Origin: Paulinella micropora
Lineage: Eukaryota > Cercozoa > Imbricatea > Euglyphida
Direction of reading: 5' to 3'
DNA: 22,601 nt
Assembly: GCA_009731375.1 (NCBI GenBank)
Contig: BJOX01000257.1
Location: 405,588-428,188, forward strand
Both the position numbers and the translations under genes were made by a program. The notes beneath the pieces were generated by a model that was not told the DNA's origin, searched no databases, and worked only from the letters and a program-made list of their open reading frames with translations. The stretch's first letter is position 1, and each line of letters opens with the position of its first letter. Below are positions 1-9,577 of this stretch, piece by piece.

Positions 1-80
<80 letters not shown>

Positions 81-81
81 C

Positions 82-114
<33 letters not shown>

Positions 115-150
115 TCTCCTCTCTCTTTCTCTCTCTCTCTCTTTCTCTCT
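1..150. repeat. (CT)n microsatellite with a short (CA)n interruption
   Basis: Near-perfect CT dinucleotide repeat with scattered C and T interruptions and a CA run at about 101-113. It reaches the window edge, so its true length is unknown. Confidence 0.97.
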
Positions 151-300
151 ACATATGTATGTATGTATGTAATGTATGTATGTATGTATGTATGTATGTA
201 TGTATGTATGTATGTATGTATGTATGTACGTATGTATGTATGTATGGTATGTATGGTATGTATGTATGTATGTATGTATCTATGTATGTATCTATGTAAG

Positions 301-334
<34 letters not shown>

Positions 335-344
335 TGCATGTATG
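151..344. repeat. (TATG)n microsatellite
   Basis: Tetranucleotide TATG/GTAT repeat with sparse substitutions and a few one-base indels. It has no stop codon in TATG phase on either strand (reading YVCM or HTYI), so open frames across it carry no coding weight. Confidence 0.97.
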
Positions 345-590
345 TACACATAAAATCTAGGTATGCGGCGGAAGGCGAGGATGCAGATGTCTTTTATGTA
401 TGTATGTATGTATGTATGCACGTATGTATGTATGTATGCATGTATGTTTGTACACATAAAATATAGGTATGGGGCGGAAGGTGAGGCTGATGTCTTTCTG
501 TATGTATGTATATATATATATATATATATATATACATACATACAAATTAGGTATGGGGCAGAAGGTGAGGACGCTGATGTCTTTCAGGTA
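345..590 (+). repeat. Three diverged copies of the GGTGAG/GATGTCTT core in TATG repeat
   Basis: Three islands at about 345-395, 450-499 and 541-590 share a core that reads roughly TAGGTATGGGGCRGAAGG, then GTGAGGAYGCTGATGTCTT. Each is separated from the next by TATG or AT repeat of different length. Copy 2 lacks a few bases in the middle (GAGGCTGATG instead of GAGGATGCTGATG). They are older relatives of the regular array that follows. No coding function is recognised. Confidence 0.85.
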
Positions 591-642
591 TGTATACATA
601 CATACACACATACATACATACATACATACATACATGCATGCA

Positions 643-1335
643 TATATAAAGAGAAAGGTGAGGATGCTGATGTCTTGCAGGTTTGTATACATACGTACAG
701 ACACACATACAGACACACATACATGCATACATACGTACATAATACTTACATATGTACATACATACATGCATGCATATATAAAGAGAAAGGTGAGGATGCT
801 GATGTCCAGGTTTGTATACATACGTACAGACACACATACAGACACACATACATGCATACATACGTACATAATACTTACATATGTACATACATACATGCAT
901 GCATATATAAAGAGAAAGGTGAGGATGCTGATGTCTTGCAGGTTTGTATACATACGTACAGACACACATACAGACACATACATGCATACATACATACATA
1001 ATACTTACATATGTACATACATACATGCATGCATATATAAAGAGAAAGGTGAGGATGTTGATGTCTTGCAGGTTTGTATACATACATACATACATACATA
1101 CATACACAATACTTACATACATACATACATACATACATGCATACACGCATAATACATACATATATACATACATACATGCATACATGCATACGTGCATATA
1201 TAAAGAGAAAGGTGAGGATGCTGATGTGTTGCTGGTTTGTATACATACATACATACATACATAATACTTACAAACATACATACATACATACATACATACA
1301 TGCATGAATATATGTTGATGTCTTGCTGGATGGAC
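643..1335 (+). repeat. Composite minisatellite, about 130-bp period
   Basis: Tandem units begin TATATAAAGAGAAAGGTGAG at 643, 775, 904 and 1034, with a more diverged unit at 1197 and a remnant near 1306-1332. Spacings are 132, 129, 130 and 163 bp. Each unit has a non-repetitive half, continuing GATGCTGATGTCTTGCAGGT, and a CATA-rich half. The second unit has lost TTG (GATGTCCAGG), which explains its 129-bp spacing. The 1197 copy reads GTGTTGCTGG instead of GTCTTGCAGG. The CATA half varies most between units. Confidence 0.9.
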
Positions 1336-1342
1336 CTACGCT

Positions 1343-1383
1343 CACAGACACACACTGACTCTCTCTCTCTCTCTCTCTCCCTC

Positions 1384-1445
<62 letters not shown>

Positions 1446-1500
1446 NNNNNNNNNNTATATATATATATATATATATATATACGTATGTATCTTTCTCTCT

Positions 1501-1557
<57 letters not shown>

Positions 1558-1560
1558 CAT
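1343..1560. repeat. (CT)n and (AT)n tracts around a gap
   Basis: CT dinucleotide repeat with rare interruptions up to 1445, then N bases, an AT tract (1456-1481), a short TATG stretch and a second CT tract. Nothing non-repetitive is present. Confidence 0.95.
1446..1455. other. Assembly gap (10 N)
   Basis: Ten N bases at a CT-to-AT boundary. The uniform length of 10, shared by four other gaps here, suggests a placeholder rather than a measured size. Confidence 0.99.
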
Positions 1561-1646
1561 CCCCCCCCCCTCTACCGCCAACACACATAACACACAAACA
1601 AACACGCACACACACACACCAATTTATCTTCGCAATAAGTGTGCAC

Positions 1647-1648
<2 letters not shown>
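1561..1648. other. C-run, CA-rich and short unique island
   Basis: A run of about ten C, then CA-rich sequence with AAACAAAC, then about 30 unique bases (ATTTATCTTCGCAATAAGTG) leading into the AAT array. No gene or known element is recognised. Confidence 0.7.
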
Positions 1649-1693
<45 letters not shown>

Positions 1694-1732
1694 GTAATAA
1701 TAATAATACTAATACTAATACTAATAATAATG

Positions 1733-1790
<58 letters not shown>

Positions 1791-1794
1791 TAAA

Positions 1795-1826
<32 letters not shown>

Positions 1827-1845
1827 TAATAATAATAACAATAAT

Positions 1846-1889
<44 letters not shown>

Positions 1890-1892
1890 ATG
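1649..1892. repeat. (AAT)n trinucleotide array
   Basis: About 240 bp of AAT/TAA repeat with scattered single-base variants (AGT, ACT, GAT, AAC) and one AAAAT. It reads as poly-Asn or poly-Ile in stop-free frames, which is a repeat artefact. Confidence 0.96.
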
Positions 1893-1999
1893 AATGAATC
1901 AAACTACATCACATTATATATATGTACATGTATACAAACCTATATACATTAATATATATATAGGTTTATCGAGACAATACGCAGGGCAGGTTGGAGGTA
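1893..1999. other. Unique island with an 11-bp inverted repeat
   Basis: Starts with three GAAT units and continues as unique sequence ending CAGGGCAGGTTGGAGGTATG. It contains a perfect 11-bp inverted repeat: AAACCTATATA at 1936-1946 and TATATAGGTTT at 1957-1967, with a 10-nt AT-rich loop. No coding potential is evident. Confidence 0.75.
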
Positions 2000-2013
2000 T
2001 GTATGTATGTATG

Positions 2014-2044
<31 letters not shown>

Positions 2045-2266
2045 TGTATGTAATGTATGTAATGTATGTATGTATGTATGTATGTATGTATGTATGTATG
2101 CATGTATGTATGTATGTATGTATTGTATGTATGTAATGTATGTAATGTATGTATGTAATGTATATAATGTATGTAATGTATGTATGTATGTATGTATGTA
2201 TGTAATGTATGTATGTATGTAATGTATGTATGTATGTATGTAATGTATGTATGTAATGTATGCATG

Positions 2267-2297
<31 letters not shown>

Positions 2298-2340
2298 TGT
2301 ATAATGTATGTATGTAATGTATGTATGTAATGTATGTATG

Positions 2341-2371
<31 letters not shown>

Positions 2372-2914
2372 TGTATGTATGTATGTAATGTATGTATGTA
2401 TGTAATGTATGTATGTAATGTATGTATGTGTGTATGTGTGTATGTATGTATGTATGTATGTATGTATGTACGTAATGTATGTAATGTATGTATGTAATGT
2501 ATGTATGTAATGTATGTATGTAATGTATGTATGTAATGTATGTAATGTAATTATGTAATGTAATTATGTAATGATGTATGTATGTAATGTATGTAATGTA
2601 TGTATGTATGTATGTATGCATGTAATGTATGTATGCATGTATGTATGCATGTATGTATGTAATGTATGTATGTAATGTATGTATGTAATGTATGTATGTA
2701 ATGTATGTATGTATGTATGTATGTATGTATGTATGTATGTGTAATTTATGTAATTTATGTATGTATGTATGTATGTATGTGTGTATGTAATGTATGTAAT
2801 GTATTCATGTATGTCATGTATGTCATGTATGTAATGTATGTATGTATGTATGTATGTATGTATGTATGCATGTATGAATGTTATGTATGTAATGTATGTA
2901 TGTATGTATGTATG

Positions 2915-2945
<31 letters not shown>

Positions 2946-2960
2946 TGTATGTTATGCATG
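2000..2960. repeat. Mixed 4-/5-bp TGTA / TGTAA array
   Basis: TATG repeat punctuated irregularly by single extra A bases, so tetramers (GTAT) and pentamers (GTAAT) alternate over nearly 1 kb. Near 2540-2580 the pattern degrades to GTAATTATGTAATG. Some positions carry TATGC, TGTG or ATTC variants. Confidence 0.93.
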
Positions 2961-3020
2961 TATGTATGTATGTATATATGTATATATGTATGTATGTATG
3001 TATGTATATGTATGTATATG

Positions 3021-3065
<45 letters not shown>

Positions 3066-3299
3066 TGTATGCATGTATGTATGTAGGTATGTATCTAGGT
3101 ATGTATGTATGTATGTATGTATGTATGTATGTATGTATGTATGCGTGTATGTGTGTGTGTGTGTGTGTTTGTGTGTATGTGTGTGTATGTATGCAGGTAT
3201 GCATGCACGTATGTATGTATGTATGTATGTATGTATGTATGTATGTGTGTGTGTGTGTATGTGTATGTATGCAGGTATGCATGCACGCATGTATGTATG

Positions 3300-3333
<34 letters not shown>

Positions 3334-3465
3334 TGTATGTATGCATGTGTATGTATGTATGCATGTGTATGTTTGTATGTGTCTGTATGTATGTGTGTAT
3401 GTATGTATGTATGTATGTATGTACGTACGTATGTATGTATGTATGTATGTATTTATGTATGTATT
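2961..3465. repeat. (TATG)n with (GT)n and duplicated GCAGGTATGCATGCACG
   Basis: TATG repeat containing short TATA and GT tracts. A variant block TATGTATGCAGGTATGCATG, followed by CACG, occurs twice (about 3185-3210 and 3264-3287), each near a GT tract. This points to a local tandem duplication of about 79 bp. Confidence 0.9.
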
Positions 3466-3506
3466 AGGTACGATGGTCGAAAGTAAAAATATCCTCTCTC
3501 CCCGGT
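3466..3506. other. 41-bp non-repetitive island in TATG repeat
   Basis: Sequence from TAGGTACGATGGTCGAAAGT through ATCCTCTCTCCCCGG interrupts the TATG array. It is a single copy here with no recognised identity. Confidence 0.7.
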
Positions 3507-3668
3507 ATGTATGTATGTATGTATGTATGTATGTATGTATGTATGTATGTATGTATGTATGTATGTATGCATGTTTGTATGTATGTATGTATGTAATATG
3601 TTATGTATGTATGTATGTATGTATGTATGCATATTTGTTATGTATGTACGTAATTTATGTACGTAATG

Positions 3669-3699
<31 letters not shown>

Positions 3700-3810
3700 T
3701 GTAATGTATGTATGAATGTATGTATGTCATGTATGTATGCATGTATGTATGCATGTGTGTTTGTATGTAACGTGTGTAATGAATGTAACGTGTGTAATTT
3801 ATGTATGTGT
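3507..3810. repeat. (TATG)n microsatellite
   Basis: TATG repeat that becomes irregular after 3590, with TAATATG, ACGTAAT and GTAACGTGTG variants, before passing into the hexamer array. Confidence 0.94.
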
Positions 3811-3886
3811 ATGCATACGTATATGCATATGTATATGTACATGTAAATGTACATGTACATCTACATGCACGTGCATATGTATATGC

Positions 3887-3919
<33 letters not shown>

Positions 3920-4126
3920 AGTATATGTATATGTATATGTTTTTGTATATGCATATATATATATGTATATGTATATGTATATCTATATGTATATCTATAT
4001 GTATATCTATATGTATGTGTATATGAATATGAATATGTATATGTATATGCATATGCATATCCATATGCATATGCATATGCATATGCGTATGCGTATGCAT
4101 ATGCATATGTATATGCATATTCATTT
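3811..4126. repeat. (TATATG)n / (CATATG)n hexanucleotide array
   Basis: Hexamer repeat with TATATG, CATATG, CGTATG and CTATATG variants over about 315 bp. Related variants cluster: TCTATATG repeats at about 3980-4010 and CATATG repeats at about 4048-4120. This is the pattern expected from local unit amplification. Confidence 0.92.
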
Positions 4127-4165
4127 GCATCATGCATCATGCATCATGCATCATGCATCACGCAT
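4127..4165. repeat. (GCATCAT)5 heptanucleotide repeat
   Basis: Four perfect GCATCAT units followed by GCATCAC and GCAT. It is a distinct 7-bp period directly after the hexamer array. Confidence 0.93.
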
Positions 4166-4220
4166 AATTCAGAAAGCATATACATATGTATATTTATATT
4201 TATGTGTATGTGTATATCTA

Positions 4221-4277
<57 letters not shown>

Positions 4278-4320
4278 CTATATATATATATATATTTCTA
4301 TATATATATATTTGTGTACG
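4166..4320. repeat. (AT)n tract with short flanks
   Basis: About 45 bp of transitional sequence, then an AT dinucleotide tract (about 4222-4310) interrupted twice by TTTCTA. Nothing else is visible. Confidence 0.93.
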
Positions 4321-4494
4321 TATAGAGGCACGAAAGAGGGCACAGCGTGAGATGGCATTCAAGGTTACTAAGTATATAGATATAGTTATAATGATGATGA
4401 TGATGATGACGATGATGATGATGATGATAATGGTGGTGATGATGAGGATAATAACTATATTAATAATAGTATTAATAATAGTATTAATAATAGT

Positions 4495-4545
<51 letters not shown>
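4321..4545. repeat. Short unique leader, then (GAT)n to (AAT)n compound array
   Basis: About 65 bp of unique sequence (GAGGCACGAAAGAGGGCACA onwards) leads into GAT repeats (4391-4450). Three TATTAATAATAG-like 12-bp units follow, then a pure AAT run to about 4543. The GAT-then-AAT order recurs elsewhere in the window. Confidence 0.9.
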
Positions 4546-4640
4546 CACTTACAGCAGGAAATCGTAACCAAGGTTTTATCTATACATATACTTACGCTTT
4601 GTATATATTATACATACGTTATTTATGTGTATATGTACCA
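4546..4640. other. AT-rich unique sequence before the satellite
   Basis: About 95 bp of non-tandem AT-rich sequence (CACTTACAGCAGGAAATCGT onwards). No feature is recognised. It ends at the first satellite header. Confidence 0.6.
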
Positions 4641-6866
4641 AATCGTGATGGCTTCTTTTCTTAGATTCAAAAGGAAAATGGACATATATGATGCATGTAT
4701 GTATGCGAATATGTATTTAATCCTTGTTGTTGTGAGATACAAGAGAAAGTGGACATGCATTATGCATGTATGTATGTGAATATGTATCTAATCGTGATGG
4801 CTTGTTAGATTTCAAAAGAAAATGGACATATATGATGCATGTATGTATGTGAATATATATTTAATCGTTGTTGTTGTTGTGAGATACAAGAGAAAGTGGA
4901 CATGTACTATGCATGTATGCATGTGAATATGTATCTAATCGTGATGGCTTGTTAGATTCAAAAGAAAATGGACATGTATGATAAATGTATTGTGCGAATA
5001 TGTATTTAATCGTTGCTCATGTTAGATTCAAGAAAAGATGGACATGTATTACGCATGTATGTATGTGAATATGTATCTAATCGTGATGGCTTGTTAGATT
5101 TCAAAAATAAAATGGACATATATGATGCATGTATGTATGTGAATATGTATCTAATCGTTGTTGTTGTTGTGAGATACAAGAGAAAGTGGACATATATGAT
5201 GCATGTATGTATGTGAATATGTATCTAATGGTGATGGCTTGCTAGATTTCAAAAGAAAATGGACATACATTGTGTGAATATGTATTTAATCGTTGTTCAC
5301 ATGTTAGATTCAAGAAAAGATGGAGATTTATTACGCATGTATGTATGTGTATATGTATCTAATCGTGATGGCTTGTTAGATTTCAAAAGAAAATGGACAT
5401 GTATGATAAATGTATGATTGTGTGAACATGTATTTAATCGTTGTTGTTGTTGTGAGATACAAGAGAAAGTGGACATGTATTATGCATGTATGTATGTGAA
5501 TATGTATCTAATCGTGATGGCTTGTTAGATTTCAAAAGAAAAAACGGACATGTGCATATGTATTTAATCGTTGTTGCTATGAGATACAAGAGAAGGTGGG
5601 CATATATTATACATACGTTATGTATGTGAATATGTATCTAATCGTGATGGCTTGTTAGATTCAAAAGAAAATGGACATGTATGATAAATGTATGTATGTG
5701 AATATGTATTTAATCGTTGTTGTTGTTGTGAGATACAAGAGAAAGTGTATGATGCATGTATGTATGTGAATATGTATTTAATCGTTGTTCATGTTAGATT
5801 CAAGAAAAGATAGACATTTCTTATGCATGTATGTATGTGAATATGTATATACTCGTGATGGCTCGTTAGATTTCAAAAGCAAATGGACATATATGATGCA
5901 TGTATGTATGTGAATATGTATTTAATCGTTGTTGTTGTTGTGAGATACAAGAGAAAGTGCAGATGTATGATGCATGTGTGTATGTGAATATATATTTAAT
6001 CGTGATGGCTTGTTAGATTTCACAAGAAAATGGACATATATGATGCATGTATGATTGTGTGAATATGTATTTAATCGTTGTTCATGTTAGATTCAAGAAA
6101 AGATGGAGATTTATTATGCATGTATGTATGTGAATAGGTATCTAATCGTGATGGCTTGTTAGATTCAAAGGAAAATGGACATATATGATAAATGTATGAT
6201 TGTGTGAATATGTATTTAATCATTGTTCATGTTAGATTCAAGAAAAGACGGACATGTATTATGCATGTATGTATGTGTATATGTATCTAATCGTGATGGC
6301 TTGTTAGATTTCAAAAGAAAATGGACATATATGATGCATGTATGTATGTGAATATGTATTTAATCGTCGTGGACATATATGATGCATGTATGTTTGTGTG
6401 AATATGTATTTAATCGTTGTTCACATGTTAGATTCAAGAAAAGATGGACATGTATTATGCATGTATGTATGTGAATATGTATCTAATCGTGACGGCTTGT
6501 TAGATTCAAAAGAAAATGGACATATATGATGCATGTATGCTTGTGTGAATATGTATTTAATCGTTGTTCATGTTAGATTCAAGAAAAGATGGACATGCAT
6601 TATGCATGTGTGTATGTGAATATGTATCTAATCGTGATGGCTCGTTAGATTCAAAAGAAAATGGACATGTATGATAAATGTATGATTGTGCGAATATGTA
6701 TTTAATCGTTGTTGTTGTGAGATACAAGAGAAAGTGGAGATGTATTATGCATGTATGTATGTGAATACGTCTTGAATCGTGATGGCTTATAGATATATGT
6801 ATGACTTGTGTGAATATGTATTTAATCGTTGTTATGTTAGATTCAAGAAAAGATCGACGAGATCGC
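4641..6866 (+). repeat. Higher-order satellite of alternating A and B/C monomers
   Basis: About 2.2 kb of tandem monomers, each roughly 70-78 bp, sharing a body AAAATGGACATRTATGATGC and a tail GTATGTGAATATGTAT. Three header types occur: A (ATCGTGATGGCTTGTTAGAT), B (GTTGTTGTTGTGAGATACAA) and C (GTTCATGTTAGATTCAAGAA). A headers start at 4642, 4791, 4938, 5080, 5228, 5362, 5511, 5641, 5852, 5999, 6145, 6290, 6486, 6631 and 6776. Most are 142-149 bp apart; exceptions are 130 and 134 (short units) and 196 and 211 (extra monomer). B or C fills every interval between A headers. A monomers usually end TATTTAATCG, while B and C monomers usually end TATCTAATCG. Internal stops make coding unlikely. Confidence 0.93.
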
Positions 6867-6867
6867 A

Positions 6868-6906
6868 TATTTTGAAAACAAGGTGATACGAAATTATGTT
6901 GTGTCC

Positions 6907-6964
<58 letters not shown>

Positions 6965-7012
6965 TTCTCTCTCTCCCTATTTTGTAAACAAGGTGATACA
7001 AAATTCTGTTGT
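6868..7012 (+). repeat. 35-bp core duplicated, each copy followed by (CT)n
   Basis: TATTTTGAAAACAAGGTGAT at 6868 and TATTTTGTAAACAAGGTGAT at 6978 each begin a 35-bp core ending GTTGT. The copies differ at a few positions. Each is followed by CT repeat; the first is then followed by an AT tract of about 36 bp. Confidence 0.88.
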
Positions 7013-7092
7013 CTCTCTCTCTCTCTCTCTGTCTCTCTGTCTCTATCTATCTATCTATCTATCTATCTCTCTCTCTCTCTCTCTCCCTCTCT

Positions 7093-7185
<93 letters not shown>

Positions 7186-7203
7186 CTTTTTTTTTTTTTT
7201 TTT
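7013..7203. repeat. (CT)n, (CTAT)n, (CT)n and poly-T
   Basis: CT repeat with a short TATC stretch (7042-7067), CT again, then about 70 T bases with two single-C interruptions, running into a gap. Confidence 0.95.
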
Positions 7204-7213
7204 NNNNNNNNNN
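7204..7213. other. Assembly gap (10 N)
   Basis: Ten N bases between poly-T and an AT tract. A homopolymer end is a common cause of read drop-out. Confidence 0.99.
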
Positions 7214-7408
7214 AATATATATATATATCTTTCGTGTTCATACCTACACATATGTGTGAGAGAGATGAGGATGATGATGAGGATGAGGATGGGGATGGGG
7301 ATGAGGATGAGGATGAGGATGAGGATGGGGATGAGGATGGGGATGAGGATGATGATGATGATGAGATTGATGAGATTGATGATGATGATGATGATGATGA
7401 GGATGATG

Positions 7409-7439
<31 letters not shown>

Positions 7440-7444
7440 GGATG

Positions 7445-7496
<52 letters not shown>

Positions 7497-7632
7497 GGAT
7501 GAGGATGATAATGATGATGATGATGATGATGACGATGATGATGATGATGATGATGATGAGATGATGACGATGATGATGAGAATGATGATGATGATGATGA
7601 GAATGATGATGAGATTTTGATGATGATGAGGG

Positions 7633-7668
<36 letters not shown>

Positions 7669-7696
7669 GGATGATGATGATGATGATACTGTAGTG

Positions 7697-7728
<32 letters not shown>

Positions 7729-7793
7729 CATCATCATTATTATTATATATTATTATTATTATCATTATTATTATTATTATTATTATTATTAAT
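7214..7793. repeat. (AT)n, then (GAT/GAG)n, then (ATT)n compound array
   Basis: A short AT tract and about 25 unique bases are followed by a long GAT array from 7260 to about 7690. The array carries GAGGAT and GGGGAT variants in its first part and nearly pure GAT later. After TGTAGTG it becomes ATT repeat with a few ATC units. Poly-Asp, poly-Met and poly-Ser/His readings come from the repeat. Confidence 0.95.
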
Positions 7794-8292
7794 CTGCCTT
7801 GGAGTGTTGACTGTGACATATTTGAGGGAAATCCCGATGAAAAAACCTAGTCACACTTGCTAAACAGAGTTCCAGCCCAATGGCCTCAAGGCGTTAAACT
7901 GTGACGCCAACTCATAACCCTTTGGTGGTAGATGCTGGGGAGGAGGGTCGTTGCGCGCGTAAAAGATCTTAAACTCCGCATATGCTGGTTGATAGCCCAG
8001 GACCCAGCAGACACCAGATTGTTATGGGTGGGGTTTCGAGGCAGCTCTAGCAACCGCGCTTGGTGTATGCACTTGCACATTCGGTGACGTCTTGCAAGAG
8101 GTTGCTGGGACTGCGGAATAACCTCGGCTTAGTGCAGTCTTGCCCTCAGGAGCTCCATCGGTGGCCCCGATCATCAGGCGAGAGACTGACACGGGGGGGG
8201 TGGAGGACCTCGAACAAGGGTATTGGAGGCTTATGTCCGTTGAGGATATGCCATTAGCTGCATCAGTACGCCTCAGATATAGTAAATATTAT
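7794..8292 (+). pseudogene. Possible decayed dispersed-element fragment with a broken frame
   Basis: Moderate-GC, non-tandem sequence of about 500 bp with an AT-rich trinucleotide array at each end. On the plus strand a frame reads KRLLGLRNNLGL onward from about 8090. After the run of eight G at 8193-8200 the plausible continuation (VEDLEQGYWRLMSVEDM onward) is in another frame, through about 8285. The second frame runs straight into the ATT tract. One unbroken product would need a frameshift at the G run, which could be a mutation or a homopolymer sequencing error. An island ending in a short tandem repeat is consistent with the 3' end of a non-LTR retrotransposon, but no reverse transcriptase or endonuclease motif is visible. 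I do not recognise the family. Confidence 0.3.
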
Positions 8293-8313
8293 TATTATTA
8301 TTATTATTATTAT

Positions 8314-8345
<32 letters not shown>

Positions 8346-8370
8346 TCATCATCATCATCATCATTATAAT
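8286..8370. repeat. (ATT)n-(AGT)n-(ATC)n compound trinucleotide tract
   Basis: Three trinucleotide blocks in succession, each about 20-30 bp and nearly pure, lying between two non-repetitive islands. Confidence 0.95.
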
Positions 8371-8776
8371 CATTTTATCCCTAGGTAACTCTGTTAACGC
8401 AGAACATCCAGTTGCAACAAGGGAGAGACAGTGGAGACTTCGTTGAACTTCCTGGTCATGAATCCTAACCCTCTCCCAGAGAAGTTCCTTGTCCTTAACT
8501 ACAATTAGCAATGACTTCAAATGCTTCGTTTTCAGTCAATACTGGTGTCCAGTATCTGTAGCTTAGCTCATCAGTAAGCTCTTGACGAGGGCTTTTAAAC
8601 GAGCCACTGCACAAGCGACAGCAACCAGCATTGGCTGAGATCGAAGCACTTGAAGTCACTAGGAACTTCTCCAACTCTCCACCCACGCAGCAACTAGACC
8701 AAACCATGGCCTCCACCTCACACCTCGCCCCAACACTTGTCCATTTTTTTCCTACCCTAAACAACAATCATACACC

Positions 8777-8779
<3 letters not shown>
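8371..8779 (-). other. Unique moderate-GC island with a 90-codon minus-strand frame
   Basis: About 400 bp of non-repetitive sequence. The minus strand is open from 8767 to 8495, with a cysteine-containing stretch ending ENEAFEVIANCS and a stop. Downstream on the same strand are about 110 unique bases, then ATAAAATGATTATAATGATG and the trinucleotide tract. This could be a second decayed element, pointing opposite to the island at 7794-8292, or the end of an old pseudogene. The frame is short and resembles no family I know, so I do not call a gene. Confidence 0.35.

Positions 8780-8868
<89 letters not shown>
8780..8868. repeat. (CT)n followed by poly-T
   Basis: About 41 bp of CT repeat and 48 T bases running into the largest gap. 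It matches the CT then poly-T order at 7068-7203. Confidence 0.96.
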
Positions 8869-9084
8869 NNNNNNNNNNNNNNNNNNNNNNNNNNNNNNNN
8901 NNNNNNNNNNNNNNNNNNNNNNNNNNNNNNNNNNNNNNNNNNNNNNNNNNNNNNNNNNNNNNNNNNNNNNNNNNNNNNNNNNNNNNNNNNNNNNNNNNNN
9001 NNNNNNNNNNNNNNNNNNNNNNNNNNNNNNNNNNNNNNNNNNNNNNNNNNNNNNNNNNNNNNNNNNNNNNNNNNNNNNNNNNNN
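8869..9084. other. Assembly gap (216 N)
   Basis: 216 N bases flanked on both sides by poly-T, so the missing sequence probably includes a long T-rich tract. The non-round length suggests an estimated gap size. Confidence 0.98.
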
Positions 9085-9118
<34 letters not shown>

Positions 9119-9505
9119 TTTGTTTGTTTGTTTGTTTGTCTCAGGCTACTACTACTACTACTACTACTACTCTTTTTATTTTAAGTATTTACGTTTTTAT
9201 TTATTCACATACATACATACATACTCGCCCCACCTCGCCCCGCCCACAACACTATCCGGGGCGTGTGTGTGTGTGTGTGTGCGTGTGTGTGTGTGTGCGT
9301 GTGTGTGTGTTTGTCTTTGTTTCTGTACTCTTGGTATACACATATGCATAGATACTTACGTACTCACCAACATACATAAATACATAAATACATACATACA
9401 TAAATACATACATGCATAAATACATAGATAGATAAATACATACACACATTCACACATACATACATACATACATACATACATACATACGTACATCAACAGG
9501 ATTAA
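9085..9505. repeat. Poly-T, (TTTG)n, (ACT)n, (CATA)n, (GT)n and (AAATACAT)n
   Basis: A chain of short tracts: poly-T to 9117, TTTG to 9139, ACT at 9148-9171, CATA at 9208-9222, GT with CGTG variants at 9263-9311, then CATA/AAATACAT repeat to about 9492. A GC-rich stretch at 9226-9262 (CGCCCCACCTCGCCCCGCCC) is the only non-repetitive part of note. Confidence 0.9.
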
Positions 9506-9512
9506 CGTTGGC

Positions 9513-9551
9513 GGAACTGCATGGAAAGATAGGCAAAGCACGCAGTGAGGT
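9513..9551 (+). repeat. 39-bp core, copy 1
   Basis: GGAACTGCATGGAAAGATAG, continuing GCAAAGCACGCAGTGAGGT. It differs from the copy at 9825-9863 at two positions. It lies between a CATA tract and the unique sequence carrying the hairpin at 9578-9642. Confidence 0.92.
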
Positions 9552-9577
9552 CATGAATTCTTATACGGCTAGCCACA

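Noticed and set aside
1-150. Telomeric repeat
   Set aside because: The tract is CT dinucleotide; no TTAGGG-type unit is present at this or the other window end.
1342-1617. Frames rich in SLSL / ERER across gaps
   Set aside because: CT/AG dinucleotide repeat reads as Ser-Leu or Glu-Arg without stops; N bases also hide stops.
2705-3715. 336-codon frame of YVCM repeat
   Set aside because: TATG repeat is open on both strands; the translation is only the repeat.
2000-3800. Pumilio-type RNA-binding sites (UGUA repeats)
   Set aside because: UGUA is the repeat unit itself, so its frequency carries no information without a transcript.
6557-6868. 103-codon minus-strand frame in the satellite
   Set aside because: It is a chance open stretch over a few monomers; the equivalent frame in other dimers is broken.
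7244-7819. Possible acidic (poly-Asp) or poly-His/poly-Ser protein
   Set aside because: GAT repeat gives Asp, Met or stop-free Ser/His/Ile in all frames. There is no flanking domain, and the frame is not unique.
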